A stretch of 64,000 nt of DNA from Christensenellaceae bacterium (GTDB lineage Bacteria; Bacillota; Clostridia; Christensenellales; CAG-138): positions 1 through 64,000 of the forward strand of contig JAISKB010000014.1 of the NCBI GenBank assembly GCA_031261085.1, in the 5' to 3' direction. A program made the position numbers and the translations under genes. Positions 15,704 through 23,889 of this stretch are shown here, piece after piece; positions within the stretch are counted from its first letter, which is position 1; each line of letters begins with the position of its first letter. The notes under the pieces are model-generated. The model had not been told where the DNA came from, did not search any database, and saw nothing but the letters and a program-made list of their open reading frames with translations.

Positions 15704-16105
15704 TTAATTGTCTTTCTTAAACGGCATAAACGGTACGAGTTTTGCCGTGAAGCTGGGTACGGTCATCGTTTGCAGCCAGACCCGCCGGATCCCTCTACCG
15801 TTGTCAGAAATAGCCCTTCTCCGCCGAACAGGATATTGGCGAAGCCCTTGACGCTCTCAACGGAATACTTAACGCGCTTCTCGAATACGGCAACGTTGCC
15901 GGTATCCACCTTGAGTTTTTCGCCCGGCGCGAGGTCAATTACCTTTATACTTCCGTCAAGCTCAAGAAATGCCATGCCGTCTCCGGTAATCTTGAGAGCG
16001 CGGCATCCAGGTCATGCCGCCCGACTGCGTGGAAACGGCTTCGCCGTTTTCCAGATAGACTGTCACAGCGGGCAGGTTTTCTCCGAATACTTCGTAACGT
16101 ATAAT
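15704..16105 (-). pseudogene. Decayed AIM24/TIGR00266-family gene
   Basis: Three pieces of an AIM24-family protein lie in different frames. The N-terminus is IRYEVFGENLPAVTVYLENG then TQSGGMTWMPRS. The middle is KITGDGMAFLELDGSIKVID, VDTGNVAVFEKRVKYSVESV and ILFGGEGLFLTTVEG (part of the 70-codon frame 15763-15975). The C-terminus is RVWLQTMTVPSFTAKLVPFM ending in PFKKDN. About 100 residues are missing after the first piece, and the second junction near 15785 is a simple frameshift. The start codon position reads ATT. The gene is dead unless the contig has errors. Confidence 0.8.
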
Positions 16106-16220
16106 GCTCTCCCCTTAATACCTTAACAATAAATTTTAGTTTTACTAAAACCACGGGCATAAGGCGCCCTTTCGCCACCGCGAGCCGGCCCATGCAAAAG
16201 GGCGCGTTTGCACATTGCGT

Positions 16221-16418
16221 TCACTCCAATTCGTTGCCTTTGGCGTCTTTCATTTTCCCCGTGGCAATCAAAATGATGTCGATAATCCACCAGATTCCAA
16301 AGCCGCCGGCAGTAATGAGCTTGATTATCCCAAGCCCCGTATAGCCGAGATAGAACCTGTCGATGCCAATTTCGCCAAGGAGAATGGAAATAATCAATGT
16401 TGTTGTCTTGCTTTTCAT
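16221..16418 (-). CDS. TM2-domain protein (copy 1)
   Basis: A 65-aa TM2 protein: two membrane helices joined by the family motif GEIGIDRFYLGYTGLGIIKL and GGFGIWWIIDIILIATGK. ATG 16418 follows GGAGG by eight bases; the longer in-frame start has no such site. It is nearly identical to the TM2 protein at 17884-18084, so a local duplication took place. The function of bacterial TM2 proteins is not established. Confidence 0.88.
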   Translation of the reverse strand: MKSKTTTLIISILLGEIGIDRFYLGYTGLGIIKLITAGGFGIWWIIDIILIATGKMKDAKGNELE

Positions 16419-16577
16419 ACAGTTGACCTCCAATATAATTTTTTGGGGCTGCGCCTAAAAACCTATTCTGCTGATGGTAAATCCCGTTCTATCCGTCAAT
16501 TCGTCTATGACTTCTTCTGCTTGGTTAAATCCACCACCTCGTCCGCTTGCGGCGGGGTAATTCATTTTTGCGGGTGA

Positions 16578-17036
16578 TTACCCGACTTCGACATAGTTAA
16601 GTTCCAAGCCAAGCTCTTCCAATCTTGAAGAGATGGCGGCGTTAAGTTCCCTCACCGCCTCAATGTCTCCTGCAATCCCTGCGATTTCACTGTCAAGATC
16701 CAAAGTATCCGCGGCGTCATCGGCAAAGAAGCGTCCTCTGTACTCATCCAGGATGGCTTTAATGTCGTTAATGCTTTCGATTATTTCGTCGGATACCTCA
16801 ACCCCATAATCCTGGCATTGGTTAATCAACGCGGTGCTGCCGTTCTGAACTGTGACAAGTGTATCGTAAAGCGCTTGCAGTTCTTCCAGCTTCTCCTCAC
16901 GGTCATCGCCGCCGAAATCGCCGTAATTTTCGAGTGTTTGACCGGACGGCGAATCGCTGCTGTCGTCGCATGCTGTCAGAAGCACGCACATCATCAGCAC
17001 CGATATGAGTATTGCCAGTAGTTTTTTGCTGTTCAT
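16578..17036 (-). CDS. Lipoprotein of unknown function
   Basis: A 152-aa lipoprotein: signal peptide with lipobox LLTAC (MNSKKLLAILISVLMMCVLLTAC), then an acidic, mostly helical region (LEELQALYDTLVTVQNGSTA; ESINDIKAILDEYRGRFF; ELNAAISSRLEELGLELNYV) that suggests a coiled coil. GGAGGG precedes ATG 17036. Unknown family. It lies next to TM2 copy 1. Confidence 0.8.
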   Translation of the reverse strand: MNSKKLLAILISVLMMCVLLTACDDSSDSPSGQTLENYGDFGGDDREEKLEELQALYDTLVTVQNGSTALINQCQDYGVEVSDEIIESINDIKAILDEYRGRFFADDAADTLDLDSEIAGIAGDIEAVRELNAAISSRLEELGLELNYVEVG

Positions 17037-17089
17037 TTATTTTCCCTCCAAGCGATTATTGCACCGTATCGGTGCGGTGATGAGGCTTA

Positions 17090-17250
17090 GAACCTATTTA
17101 GAATCTTTTCGCCCCCGTCATTTTGGCAAATTTCATCGTCTTATGACCTTATCGTCCTTGCCTTGCGTCAGCAAGGCGGTATCCTCCGCGCCCGCAATCC
17201 GGAAAAATTATGCTCAAAAGCACGGGTACGCTCAGATTCTAAATAGGTTC
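17090..17250. mobile_element. MITE-like element with 17-bp terminal inverted repeats
   Basis: The ends GAACCTATTTAGAATCT (17090-17106) and AGATTCTAAATAGGTTC (17234-17250) are perfect inverted repeats. The 161-bp element is flanked by TTA on both sides (17087-17089 and 17251-17253), as a 3-bp target duplication. It carries no gene, but an internal hairpin CCTTGC/GCAAGG. Length, ends and TTA target resemble IS5/Tourist-type MITEs, which need a transposase from elsewhere. Confidence 0.85.
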
Positions 17251-17402
17251 TTACAACCCTCTGTCAAGGTACGAATCGTTTGCAGAGAGCTACGTCATTG
17301 CAAATAAATGCCAAATACATTATAGCGGTTCCAAAAATAGCGGTTCCAAAAAAAAGTGGAATTCTTTCAGAATTGTTAGGATTCAACCCGTACATTTTTT
17401 TG

Positions 17403-17771
17403 TTAAGATTCTCGGCGTTCAAAACGGTAGCCGTTCCCGTATTCAGTGGAGATGGTGTAACAACAGCCTGATAGTTTGTTTTTTCTCAGCCGCAACACCG
17501 CGATATCCAATGCGTTTGAGTCGCCCGCCATCGGCTGCCCCCACAAGCTTTCATACACATAGTCCGCTGACATGACGCTGTTCTCGTTTTGTATGAAAAA
17601 TTGCAGCAAGGTATATCCCTTTGACGTAAGCAGTACATCCACTCCGTCCACAAAGGCTTCCCTCGACGCGAGTTTTAAGGTCAATAAGCCCCGCGTTATC
17701 GTTTTTGGGATTTGCTCCACATTGCGGAACATGGCCTCGACCCGCGCCTGTAACACCTCATATCCGTCCAA
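17403..17771 (-). pseudogene. Truncated OmpR-type response regulator (DNA-binding part only)
   Basis: The frame encodes the winged-helix effector domain of an OmpR/PhoB regulator: LTSKGYTLLQFFIQNENSVM, LWGQPMAGDSNALDIAVLRL and ISTEYGNGYRFERRES. The receiver domain is gone; only its last helix (YEVLQARVEAMFRNVEQ) remains. It is a diverged paralogue of the intact regulator at 18249-18917 (shared TLKL and ISADYVYE-type blocks). Unrelated coding-like sequence (MVSEAVMSTVEDNELYGTIT in another frame) lies just upstream, so the 5' part was replaced by a rearrangement. Confidence 0.75.
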
Positions 17772-17883
17772 TTCGCTCTTGCAAAATTGCCGATATCCGT
17801 GGTGATGGTGCCATAAAGCTCATTATCTTCCACGGTACTCATAACAGCTTCGGACACCATCCTTCATTCTTCCTTCGTTGCTG

Positions 17884-18084
17884 TTATGAAGCCAGCTCTT
17901 TGCCATCCTTGGTTGTCAGCTTACCAGTGATTATCAAGATGATGTCGATAATCCACCAGATACCAAATCCGCCCGCTGTAATCAGCTTTAGGACACCCAA
18001 CCCAGTGTACCCAAGATAAAAACGATCAATGCCCAGTTCTCCAAGCAAAATGGAGAGAATAATTGCGGTAGTTTTACTCTTCAT
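17884..18084 (-). CDS. TM2-domain protein (copy 2)
   Basis: A 66-aa TM2 protein with the motif GELGIDRFYLGYTGLGVLKL and GGFGIWWIIDIILIITGK. It differs from copy 1 at only a few positions plus its C-terminus. It lies directly downstream of the intact two-component genes on the same strand. Two helices and almost no soluble part are predicted. Confidence 0.88.
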   Translation of the reverse strand: MKSKTTAIILSILLGELGIDRFYLGYTGLGVLKLITAGGFGIWWIIDIILIITGKLTTKDGKELAS

Positions 18085-18248
18085 GTTATGTACCCTCTTC
18101 CTTCTTAATTTGATAAGTGATTTGGTAGCGCCTGCTTGTTCTGCACTGGGACAGATTATACCATAAATAAGCGTAAAAAAAGCACAAAAAGAGGAATGGT
18201 GCAGAAATCTTCACCCTTCATCCAAACATCTCAATTCCTATATTCTTG

Positions 18249-18917
18249 TTATTGTTTTCGTTCAAATATATAGCCAATGCCTCTGATAGAGTTTATCACA
18301 AAGCCGCTTCCCTCTATCTTTATTCTGAGATTAGAAATCTGTTTTTTCAAAGCATTCATATCACCCGCCGCAGCTGTATCCCACACCTTTTTATAGAGTC
18401 GATCCGCGCTTATTATCTTACCCTCATTCTGCGCGAACAGTAGGATCAGCGCAAATTCTTTTTGTGTTAGGTGTATATCTTCGCCATTGAGAAGCGCAAT
18501 CATGGATAATAGTTTCAGCGTCAGCGAACCCTTAGAAATGGTTTCCGGCATACGTTCCGCGCCTCGAAGCATAGTTTCTATTCGCGCCAGAAGAACCTCG
18601 TACTCAAACGGCTTTGATACATAATCATTCGCGCCCGCCCGCAGACCGCGCGCAATATCGGACGGCTTGCCCCAGGCGGTCAAAAGCAAGACTGGAATAG
18701 AACTGCCGCTTTCGCGCATTTCGCAGAGTAGATCAAGCCCCAAACCATCAGGGAGCATGATGTCCAACACGATGGCATCGGGCGTATACTTTGCAAGGTG
18801 AGAACGTGCCCCGGCAAGATTTTCAGCAGTCAGCACAGCGTAGCCAGCATCTTCCAGCGCTTTACGGTTGTTGTCAAGAATGTGACGCTCGTCCTCAACG
18901 CAGAGAATGGTTTTCAT
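18249..18917 (-). CDS. OmpR/PhoB-family response regulator
   Basis: A 222-aa response regulator. The receiver domain has acidic residues VEDE at 7-10, the phosphorylation site D52 in IVLDIMLPD, the switch threonine in VLLLTAW and K102 in YVSKPFE. The C-terminal winged helix (LTQKEFALILLFAQNEGKII; NALKKQISNLRIKIEGSGFV; SIRGIGYIFERKQ) binds DNA. Its ATG overlaps the kinase stop (ATGA), so both are co-translated. Similar to VanR-type regulators in layout. Targets unknown. Confidence 0.93.
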   Translation of the reverse strand: MKTILCVEDERHILDNNRKALEDAGYAVLTAENLAGARSHLAKYTPDAIVLDIMLPDGLGLDLLCEMRESGSSIPVLLLTAWGKPSDIARGLRAGANDYVSKPFEYEVLLARIETMLRGAERMPETISKGSLTLKLLSMIALLNGEDIHLTQKEFALILLFAQNEGKIISADRLYKKVWDTAAAGDMNALKKQISNLRIKIEGSGFVINSIRGIGYIFERKQ

Positions 18918-20284
18918 GGGCGCACCTCTCCTTCGTCGCCGTCTTCCAGTGCGTCGTCAATCATCTTAGCTATTTTCATAATCTCCGTCTGTGCCTCTGG
19001 GAGCAGTTCTGCGGCTTCTGTAGGCCGCCGTCGAACGGTCTGTATGCAGGTGGAAACAACAGTCATCGGCGTCCGCAGGCCGTGGCTCATTTTATGGTAA
19101 AAATCGTTTTTCGCCGCCGCTTCCTCATAAGCCATGCGCGTGTCCGCCGCGTAGCGGACGCCAATGACGCCGAGCATAAGGGTGAATATCAGCGTGCCCA
19201 ACAGGAAAAACAGGCTCAAAACGTCCGTGAAGCGCAGGCTGTAATTGACGACCTCCAGTATGGCAAAGGCAGCGATGACGAGGATCGGCAGGGCGAAGCG
19301 CTTCGCCATCGGGTTTTTGTGCCGGAAATGCTCGTAAACCGTGGTTGCGGCGAATACCACCAACGCCAACGGGACGATGATGTGAAAGACGTACATGGAT
19401 TTTGAAAGCGCCACGGTTCCCGTAAGCTGCAGGGCGAGGGCGACAATGACCGCCGCCTCCAGAATCGTGGCGGCAAGGCGCATGGGGCGCGGTTTTTTGG
19501 GCGATATAATCAGCAGCCCGTAGCGCAAAAGCGGTATGGCGAGAGAGAACAGCCCGCCAAACGCCATGAGATACAGCAAAACCGGGTAAGGGACGAGAAA
19601 TGCCGTGGCGTTGCACTCCCCAAAGCTCCAGCAGCCTGCGGCGAGAGCGAACAAACCCAAATGTAGGAACACCGCGCCGCCACGCTGGAACAGCAGGGAG
19701 ATAATGGTCGCCGCCAGACCGAGAATCAACAGGAAAATGGACACGGACAGCAAAGCGACATTTTTAGCAAACAGCCACGCCGAAAGCGCGCCGTCGCTGC
19801 CCGCCGCGATGTCGGGCAGGGACATGGTTGTACGCTGCGACGGCGAGATATATTCAAACCGCAGTTCAGACGCGGCTTGTGGCAGGGGAACAATTTTGAG
19901 CAGGGTCGGCGGGTCTAAAAGCCACGATGGATAACTGCCCGGTTGCCCGCACTCGTAGATTAGTGCATCGTCCGCGTACAGGCGCAGCCTCGTATAAACG
20001 GTTTTCACCAACAGGTTTTCGTATTTTCCCGGCTCTATATTCGCGTAGACCGTCACCGCCATGTTCGGCGCGAGGTTTTCCAGGCTGTACGGGAAAGCGG
20101 CCTCGCCGTGCGCGCCGCCCGCGATTTCATAGGTGAAGCCGCCAAGCGTTTCGGCGGGGGCGACAAGGGCGCGGGCGTCCCATGTGGAACCAAACGCGCC
20201 GATGATTAAAGCGACGGCAAGCAGGACAAAAGCAATTGCGAAAATCACGTTGCGCATTCTGGAAAGCAGCAGTTTATTTTTCAT
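18914..20284 (-). CDS. 7TM sensor histidine kinase lacking the ATPase domain
   Basis: A 456-aa sensor. After an N-terminal helix comes an extracellular beta-rich domain (about 35-180), then seven membrane helices (about 183-385) as in 7TMR-DISM sensors. A dimerisation helix carries the H-box FYHKMSHGLRTPMTVV, with the likely phospho-histidine at residue 401. The protein ends about 55 residues later (IDDALEDGDEGEVRP): there are no N, G1, F or G2 boxes. The acidic residue that normally follows the histidine (SHE/SHD) is glycine here. The stop overlaps the regulator start, so this is a clean end. It cannot bind ATP by itself. Confidence 0.9.
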   Translation of the reverse strand: MKNKLLLSRMRNVIFAIAFVLLAVALIIGAFGSTWDARALVAPAETLGGFTYEIAGGAHGEAAFPYSLENLAPNMAVTVYANIEPGKYENLLVKTVYTRLRLYADDALIYECGQPGSYPSWLLDPPTLLKIVPLPQAASELRFEYISPSQRTTMSLPDIAAGSDGALSAWLFAKNVALLSVSIFLLILGLAATIISLLFQRGGAVFLHLGLFALAAGCWSFGECNATAFLVPYPVLLYLMAFGGLFSLAIPLLRYGLLIISPKKPRPMRLAATILEAAVIVALALQLTGTVALSKSMYVFHIIVPLALVVFAATTVYEHFRHKNPMAKRFALPILVIAAFAILEVVNYSLRFTDVLSLFFLLGTLIFTLMLGVIGVRYAADTRMAYEEAAAKNDFYHKMSHGLRTPMTVVSTCIQTVRRRPTEAAELLPEAQTEIMKIAKMIDDALEDGDEGEVRP

Positions 20285-20346
20285 GTGCTGGAGCCTCCTT
20301 TTTCGGCTGGCTGATTCAATCCTTCCAATCCCGTCAATGCCGCTTA

Positions 20347-20510
20347 TCAGGCGGCAAATTCCATCGAGATCGGCATATGCGCGTTGTCTTTTTCATGGCT
20401 CCGGACTTCCTTCGCATTTAGTTTACTAAATGCGGTCAAGGATGGCAAGGGTGTTGTCGGTTTAAAAACGCCGGAAAGCAATTTGGGCGGCAGGCTTACC
20501 GCTTGCTGAT
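20347..20510 (-). pseudogene. C-terminal remnant of an unrecognised gene
   Basis: A minus-strand frame without start encodes a coding-like tail, SLPPKLLSGVFKPTTPLPSL then LNAKEVRSHEKDNAHMPISM, ending at TGA 20347-20349. It is probably the 3' end of a mobile-element gene at the right end of the island. The remaining sequence to 20780 shows no gene. Confidence 0.4.
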
Positions 20511-20781
20511 CCCATTGTGTTGATTAACAGGTATGTTCCAAGGCATTCCAAACATTCGATTTTTTCGGTTCTTTTCAACAGAACCTTGTGCTTCCGTGCT
20601 TCTGCGCTTTTCGCCCTCAAACTCAAAGTTGCACCAAAGCCCTTTGCTTATCGTGGTTTTCAGAGGCATCAGCGGGAGAGCGTCGGGACTTAGGGAGGGG
20701 GAATTTTTGCTGCGGCTGCCCCGCAAGCGAAAACAAGAACCTTTTTCCCTCCCCCGGGGAAGGGGCCAAGGGGCGGGAGCA

Positions 20782-20810
20782 TTGAAGCATGCCCATAAAT
20801 GCGATATAAT
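20782..20810 (+). promoter_or_regulatory. Promoter immediately before the M23 peptidase start codon
   Basis: TTGAAG (20782-20787), a 17-bp spacer and perfect TATAAT (20805-20810) are followed by ATG at 20817. The expected transcription start falls on the A of the ATG, and no ribosome-binding site lies upstream, so a leaderless mRNA is predicted. Confidence 0.75.
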
Positions 20811-20816
20811 AACCAC

Positions 20817-22421
20817 ATGAATAATCAAGAAACCAACCTAGGGCAGCCGCAGGAGCAAGAAACAAGCGCGCCCCTGCCACAGCCGCAGCAAGAGGCGAGC
20901 GAAAGCGCGCCCGAAGAAGCGGCTATCGCAGGAGAAGCGTCCCTTGCCGAGCAGCCGGTGATAAGCGAGAAAGCGTTCGCTGCGACAGAACCGTCTTTGC
21001 CCGAGCAGCCGGTGGTAAGCGAGGAAGCGCCCGTTGCGGCAGAACCGTCTTTGCCCGAACCGTCGGTATTGAACGAAGAAACGCCCGCCGCAGAGGAAGC
21101 ACCGCTTGCCGACCAGCCGGTGATAAGCGAGGAGGACGCAGCCTTTTGTGCCGAGCTGGAAGCGGGTATCGATCAGGCCGCGCAGGCGCACGAGGAGAGC
21201 ATGTTCGAGGCGGAGGATGCTCTGGATGCGGAGGACGAATATTGGGATGCCTATGACGATTTATATGAACGGCCCAAGAAAAAAAGCTGGAACATCTCGT
21301 TTGGGGCGGCCGTTACAACGACGTTTTGCCTGGCGCTGCTCGCGGCCGGCATAGGCGGCGCGCTGAAGTCGGGCAAGGGATTTTTGCCCGCAACCGATGA
21401 ATCCATACTCTCGCAGCGGCCTGGCACAGCGGTGGAGGGGCCTGCCGCCGCGCCGCTTGCGCCGGAGGAAACGGCCGCGCAGCAGCCCGGCGAAGAAACC
21501 GGGTATATGCCGACCTCTATCGTGATAGATGGTAAAATCGCCTGTACGCTATACAGCTACGAGGCCGCCATACAGCTGATAGAGGATGTAAAGCAATATT
21601 TTGGCGATGCGGCTTTAGCCGCGGGCGCCGGGGGAGAGCTGGCGGTGGAATTGCCGCAGGAGGTGCAGCTGCTGCCCGCGCCCACGGTACCGGCGGAGCG
21701 TCTGCAGCTATACGATGCGATGTTTGCGGTGTTTACCGGCGACAATACGCCGCTTAAGGTGCAATGCACGCTGACCACCAGCGTTTCGGAGGCGGTGGGC
21801 TATCATACGGAGCAGGAGAAGGATTCGAACCTGCTGGAGGGTACCCGCATCATCGTGCGGGATGGGCGGGAAGGCGCAAAAACGACCATCACGCAGAGCG
21901 TATACATCAATGGCAGAAAGAGCACCAGCCGCGGCAGCACCCAAACCCAGGTGGTCGAGGCGCAGGATAGGCTGGAGCGAATCGGCACGCAAAAAATAAA
22001 GGAAACGGCCGTGCCGGGCAAAAGCGAAGGCAAGCGCGGCCCCAAAACGGAGCAGGTATTTACGGCCCCCGTGCAGGCGGGCATAGCCGGGTACTTTGGC
22101 CAGCGCGCGGGCGTGCTGCACCTGGGGCTGGACTATGCGACCGCTGAAAACGCCGATGTGCTGGCCAGCGCCGCGGGCCAGGTGATATGCGTTATGCACA
22201 GAGGCGGCTATGGCCTGATGGTGGAAATCAGCCACGGCGAAGGGTTTGTAACACGGTATGCGCACCTTATGGAAAGCGCCGTGCAGCTGGGGGAGGAAGT
22301 GACGGCGGGGCAGGTGATAGGCAGGGCCGGGGATGGCGAAAACGCCGAGGCGGCGCGCCTGCATTTTGAGCTGCGCATCGAAGGGGAAGCGTATAACCCG
22401 CTTTACTATTTAAAAGGATAG
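20817..22421 (+). CDS. M23 (LytM/SpoIIQ-type) peptidase with proline-rich head and G5-like domain
   Basis: A 534-aa membrane-anchored cell-wall peptidase homologue. Residues 1 to about 125 are cytoplasmic, low-complexity repeats of the type SLPEQPVVSEEAPVAAEP. One membrane helix (AVTTTFCLALLAAGIGGAL) follows, then a domain with a G5-like part (TSVSEAVGYHTEQEKDSNLL; KTTITQSVYINGRK). The C-terminal M23 domain has HLGLDYA (HxxxD), RYAHL and LHFELR, the zinc and catalytic motifs. It resembles proteins acting in sporulation or wall remodelling. ATG 20799 is excluded because it lies upstream of the promoter -10 box. Confidence 0.9.
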   Translation: MNNQETNLGQPQEQETSAPLPQPQQEASESAPEEAAIAGEASLAEQPVISEKAFAATEPSLPEQPVVSEEAPVAAEPSLPEPSVLNEETPAAEEAPLADQPVISEEDAAFCAELEAGIDQAAQAHEESMFEAEDALDAEDEYWDAYDDLYERPKKKSWNISFGAAVTTTFCLALLAAGIGGALKSGKGFLPATDESILSQRPGTAVEGPAAAPLAPEETAAQQPGEETGYMPTSIVIDGKIACTLYSYEAAIQLIEDVKQYFGDAALAAGAGGELAVELPQEVQLLPAPTVPAERLQLYDAMFAVFTGDNTPLKVQCTLTTSVSEAVGYHTEQEKDSNLLEGTRIIVRDGREGAKTTITQSVYINGRKSTSRGSTQTQVVEAQDRLERIGTQKIKETAVPGKSEGKRGPKTEQVFTAPVQAGIAGYFGQRAGVLHLGLDYATAENADVLASAAGQVICVMHRGGYGLMVEISHGEGFVTRYAHLMESAVQLGEEVTAGQVIGRAGDGENAEAARLHFELRIEGEAYNPLYYLKG

Positions 22422-22544
22422 GCCGCACAGTTTGATGGCGGGTATATATGGTATGCGCCTGTACAAAGTGCAAAAACGGTGGTAAAATATAAAGGCTGTT
22501 TCGGCGGGTGACTGTAAGCATTATTCTTTATTGGAGCACATTGC

Positions 22545-23813
22545 ATGGCGCATTATGAAATTACGGGCGGGAACCGCTTGGAAGGCGTGGTGACGATCAG
22601 CGGGGCAAAAAATGCCGCGTTGGCTATTATACCCGCCGCTATACTCGCGGGCGAAAGCTGCCTGCTCGAAAACCTGCCCACCATTGAGGACGTGCACATA
22701 TTAGAAAAGATACTGCGCAAAATGGGCGCGGAGGTAGATTTTACCCCCGATGGTACCATGCGGGTGGATGCGCACGGCATACACGATCATAGCGTCACAT
22801 TCGATATGGTAAGCTCACTGCGGGCATCCTACTACTTGCTGGGCGCGCTCTTGGGGCGGTATGGCCACGCGCAGGTCGCGCTGCCGGGCGGCTGCGCCAT
22901 AGGCCAGCGGCCTATCGATCAGCATATCAAGGGCTTGCGCGCGCTGGGGGCCGATATTCAAATCGAGGGCGGCATCATCCACGCCAACGCAAAGCGGCTT
23001 ACCGGGGCCGAAATCTACCTGGATGTGGTGAGCGTGGGCGCCACCATCAACATCATGCTGGCGGCGGTGGGCGCCGAGGGGCAAACCGTCATCGCCAACG
23101 CGGCCAAGGAGCCGCATGTGGTGGATGTAGCCAACTTCCTAAACATGATGGGCGCCAATGTGAAGGGCGCGGGCACGGATGTAATCCGCATACAGGGCGG
23201 GCGCAAGCTGCGCGGCTGTACCTATGCCATTATACCCGACCAAATCGAAGCCGGCACGTTTATGATAGCGGCGGCGGCCACCGGCGGGGATGTGGTGATA
23301 AACAACGTGATACCCCCGCACCTGGAGGCTATATCCGCCAAGCTGATGGAGAGCGGCGTGCGGGTGACCGAGGGCGACGACGGGCGGGAGTTCTTTTTGC
23401 GCGTTACGGCGGATGTGCGGCCCCGCGCGGTCAATATCAAAACGCTGCCCTACCCGGGTTTCCCAACCGATTTGCAGCAGCCCATGATGGCGCTGCTATC
23501 TGCCGCCGAGGGCAGCAGCTTCATTGTGGAAAACATATTTGAAGAGCGGTTTAACCATGTGCCCGAGCTGCAGCGTATGGGCGCCGAAATCCATGTGAAC
23601 GGGCGCACCGCCTTCATTCAGGGGCGGCCCAAGCTGAGCGCCGCATCGCTGTATGCCAGCGACTTGCGCGCGGGCGCGGCGCTTATCGTGGCCGCGCTGA
23701 TGGCCGAGGGCACCAGCCGCGTGCACAATATCCATTTTATCGATAGGGGCTATGAATTCTTCGAGCAAAAGCTGCGCGCCATCGGGGCGAATATAAAACG
23801 GGTGGAAGATTAA
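22545..23813 (+). CDS. murA: UDP-N-acetylglucosamine 1-carboxyvinyltransferase MurA
   Basis: A 422-aa MurA, which transfers enolpyruvate from PEP to UDP-GlcNAc in the first committed step of peptidoglycan synthesis. It starts ITGGNRLEGVVTISGAKNAA, keeps the catalytic, fosfomycin-sensitive cysteine in GGCAIGQRPIDQHI (about residue 117), and has YPGFPTDLQQPMMALL. Length is typical. TTGGAGC lies about ten bases before ATG 22545. A strong terminator follows. Confidence 0.98.
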   Translation: MAHYEITGGNRLEGVVTISGAKNAALAIIPAAILAGESCLLENLPTIEDVHILEKILRKMGAEVDFTPDGTMRVDAHGIHDHSVTFDMVSSLRASYYLLGALLGRYGHAQVALPGGCAIGQRPIDQHIKGLRALGADIQIEGGIIHANAKRLTGAEIYLDVVSVGATINIMLAAVGAEGQTVIANAAKEPHVVDVANFLNMMGANVKGAGTDVIRIQGGRKLRGCTYAIIPDQIEAGTFMIAAAATGGDVVINNVIPPHLEAISAKLMESGVRVTEGDDGREFFLRVTADVRPRAVNIKTLPYPGFPTDLQQPMMALLSAAEGSSFIVENIFEERFNHVPELQRMGAEIHVNGRTAFIQGRPKLSAASLYASDLRAGAALIVAALMAEGTSRVHNIHFIDRGYEFFEQKLRAIGANIKRVED

Positions 23814-23833
23814 GTATAAAATTAAAAAAGTTT

Positions 23834-23861
23834 GGCCCTCTCATTGCGAGAGGGCCTTTTT
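23834..23861 (+). terminator. Terminator of murA
   Basis: GGCCCTCTC and GAGAGGGCC form a perfect 9-bp stem with loop ATTGC, followed by TTTTT, about 20 bases after the murA stop. Confidence 0.95.
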
Positions 23862-23889
23862 GTATGGAGCTGGGCCTCAGCTTACCCCC

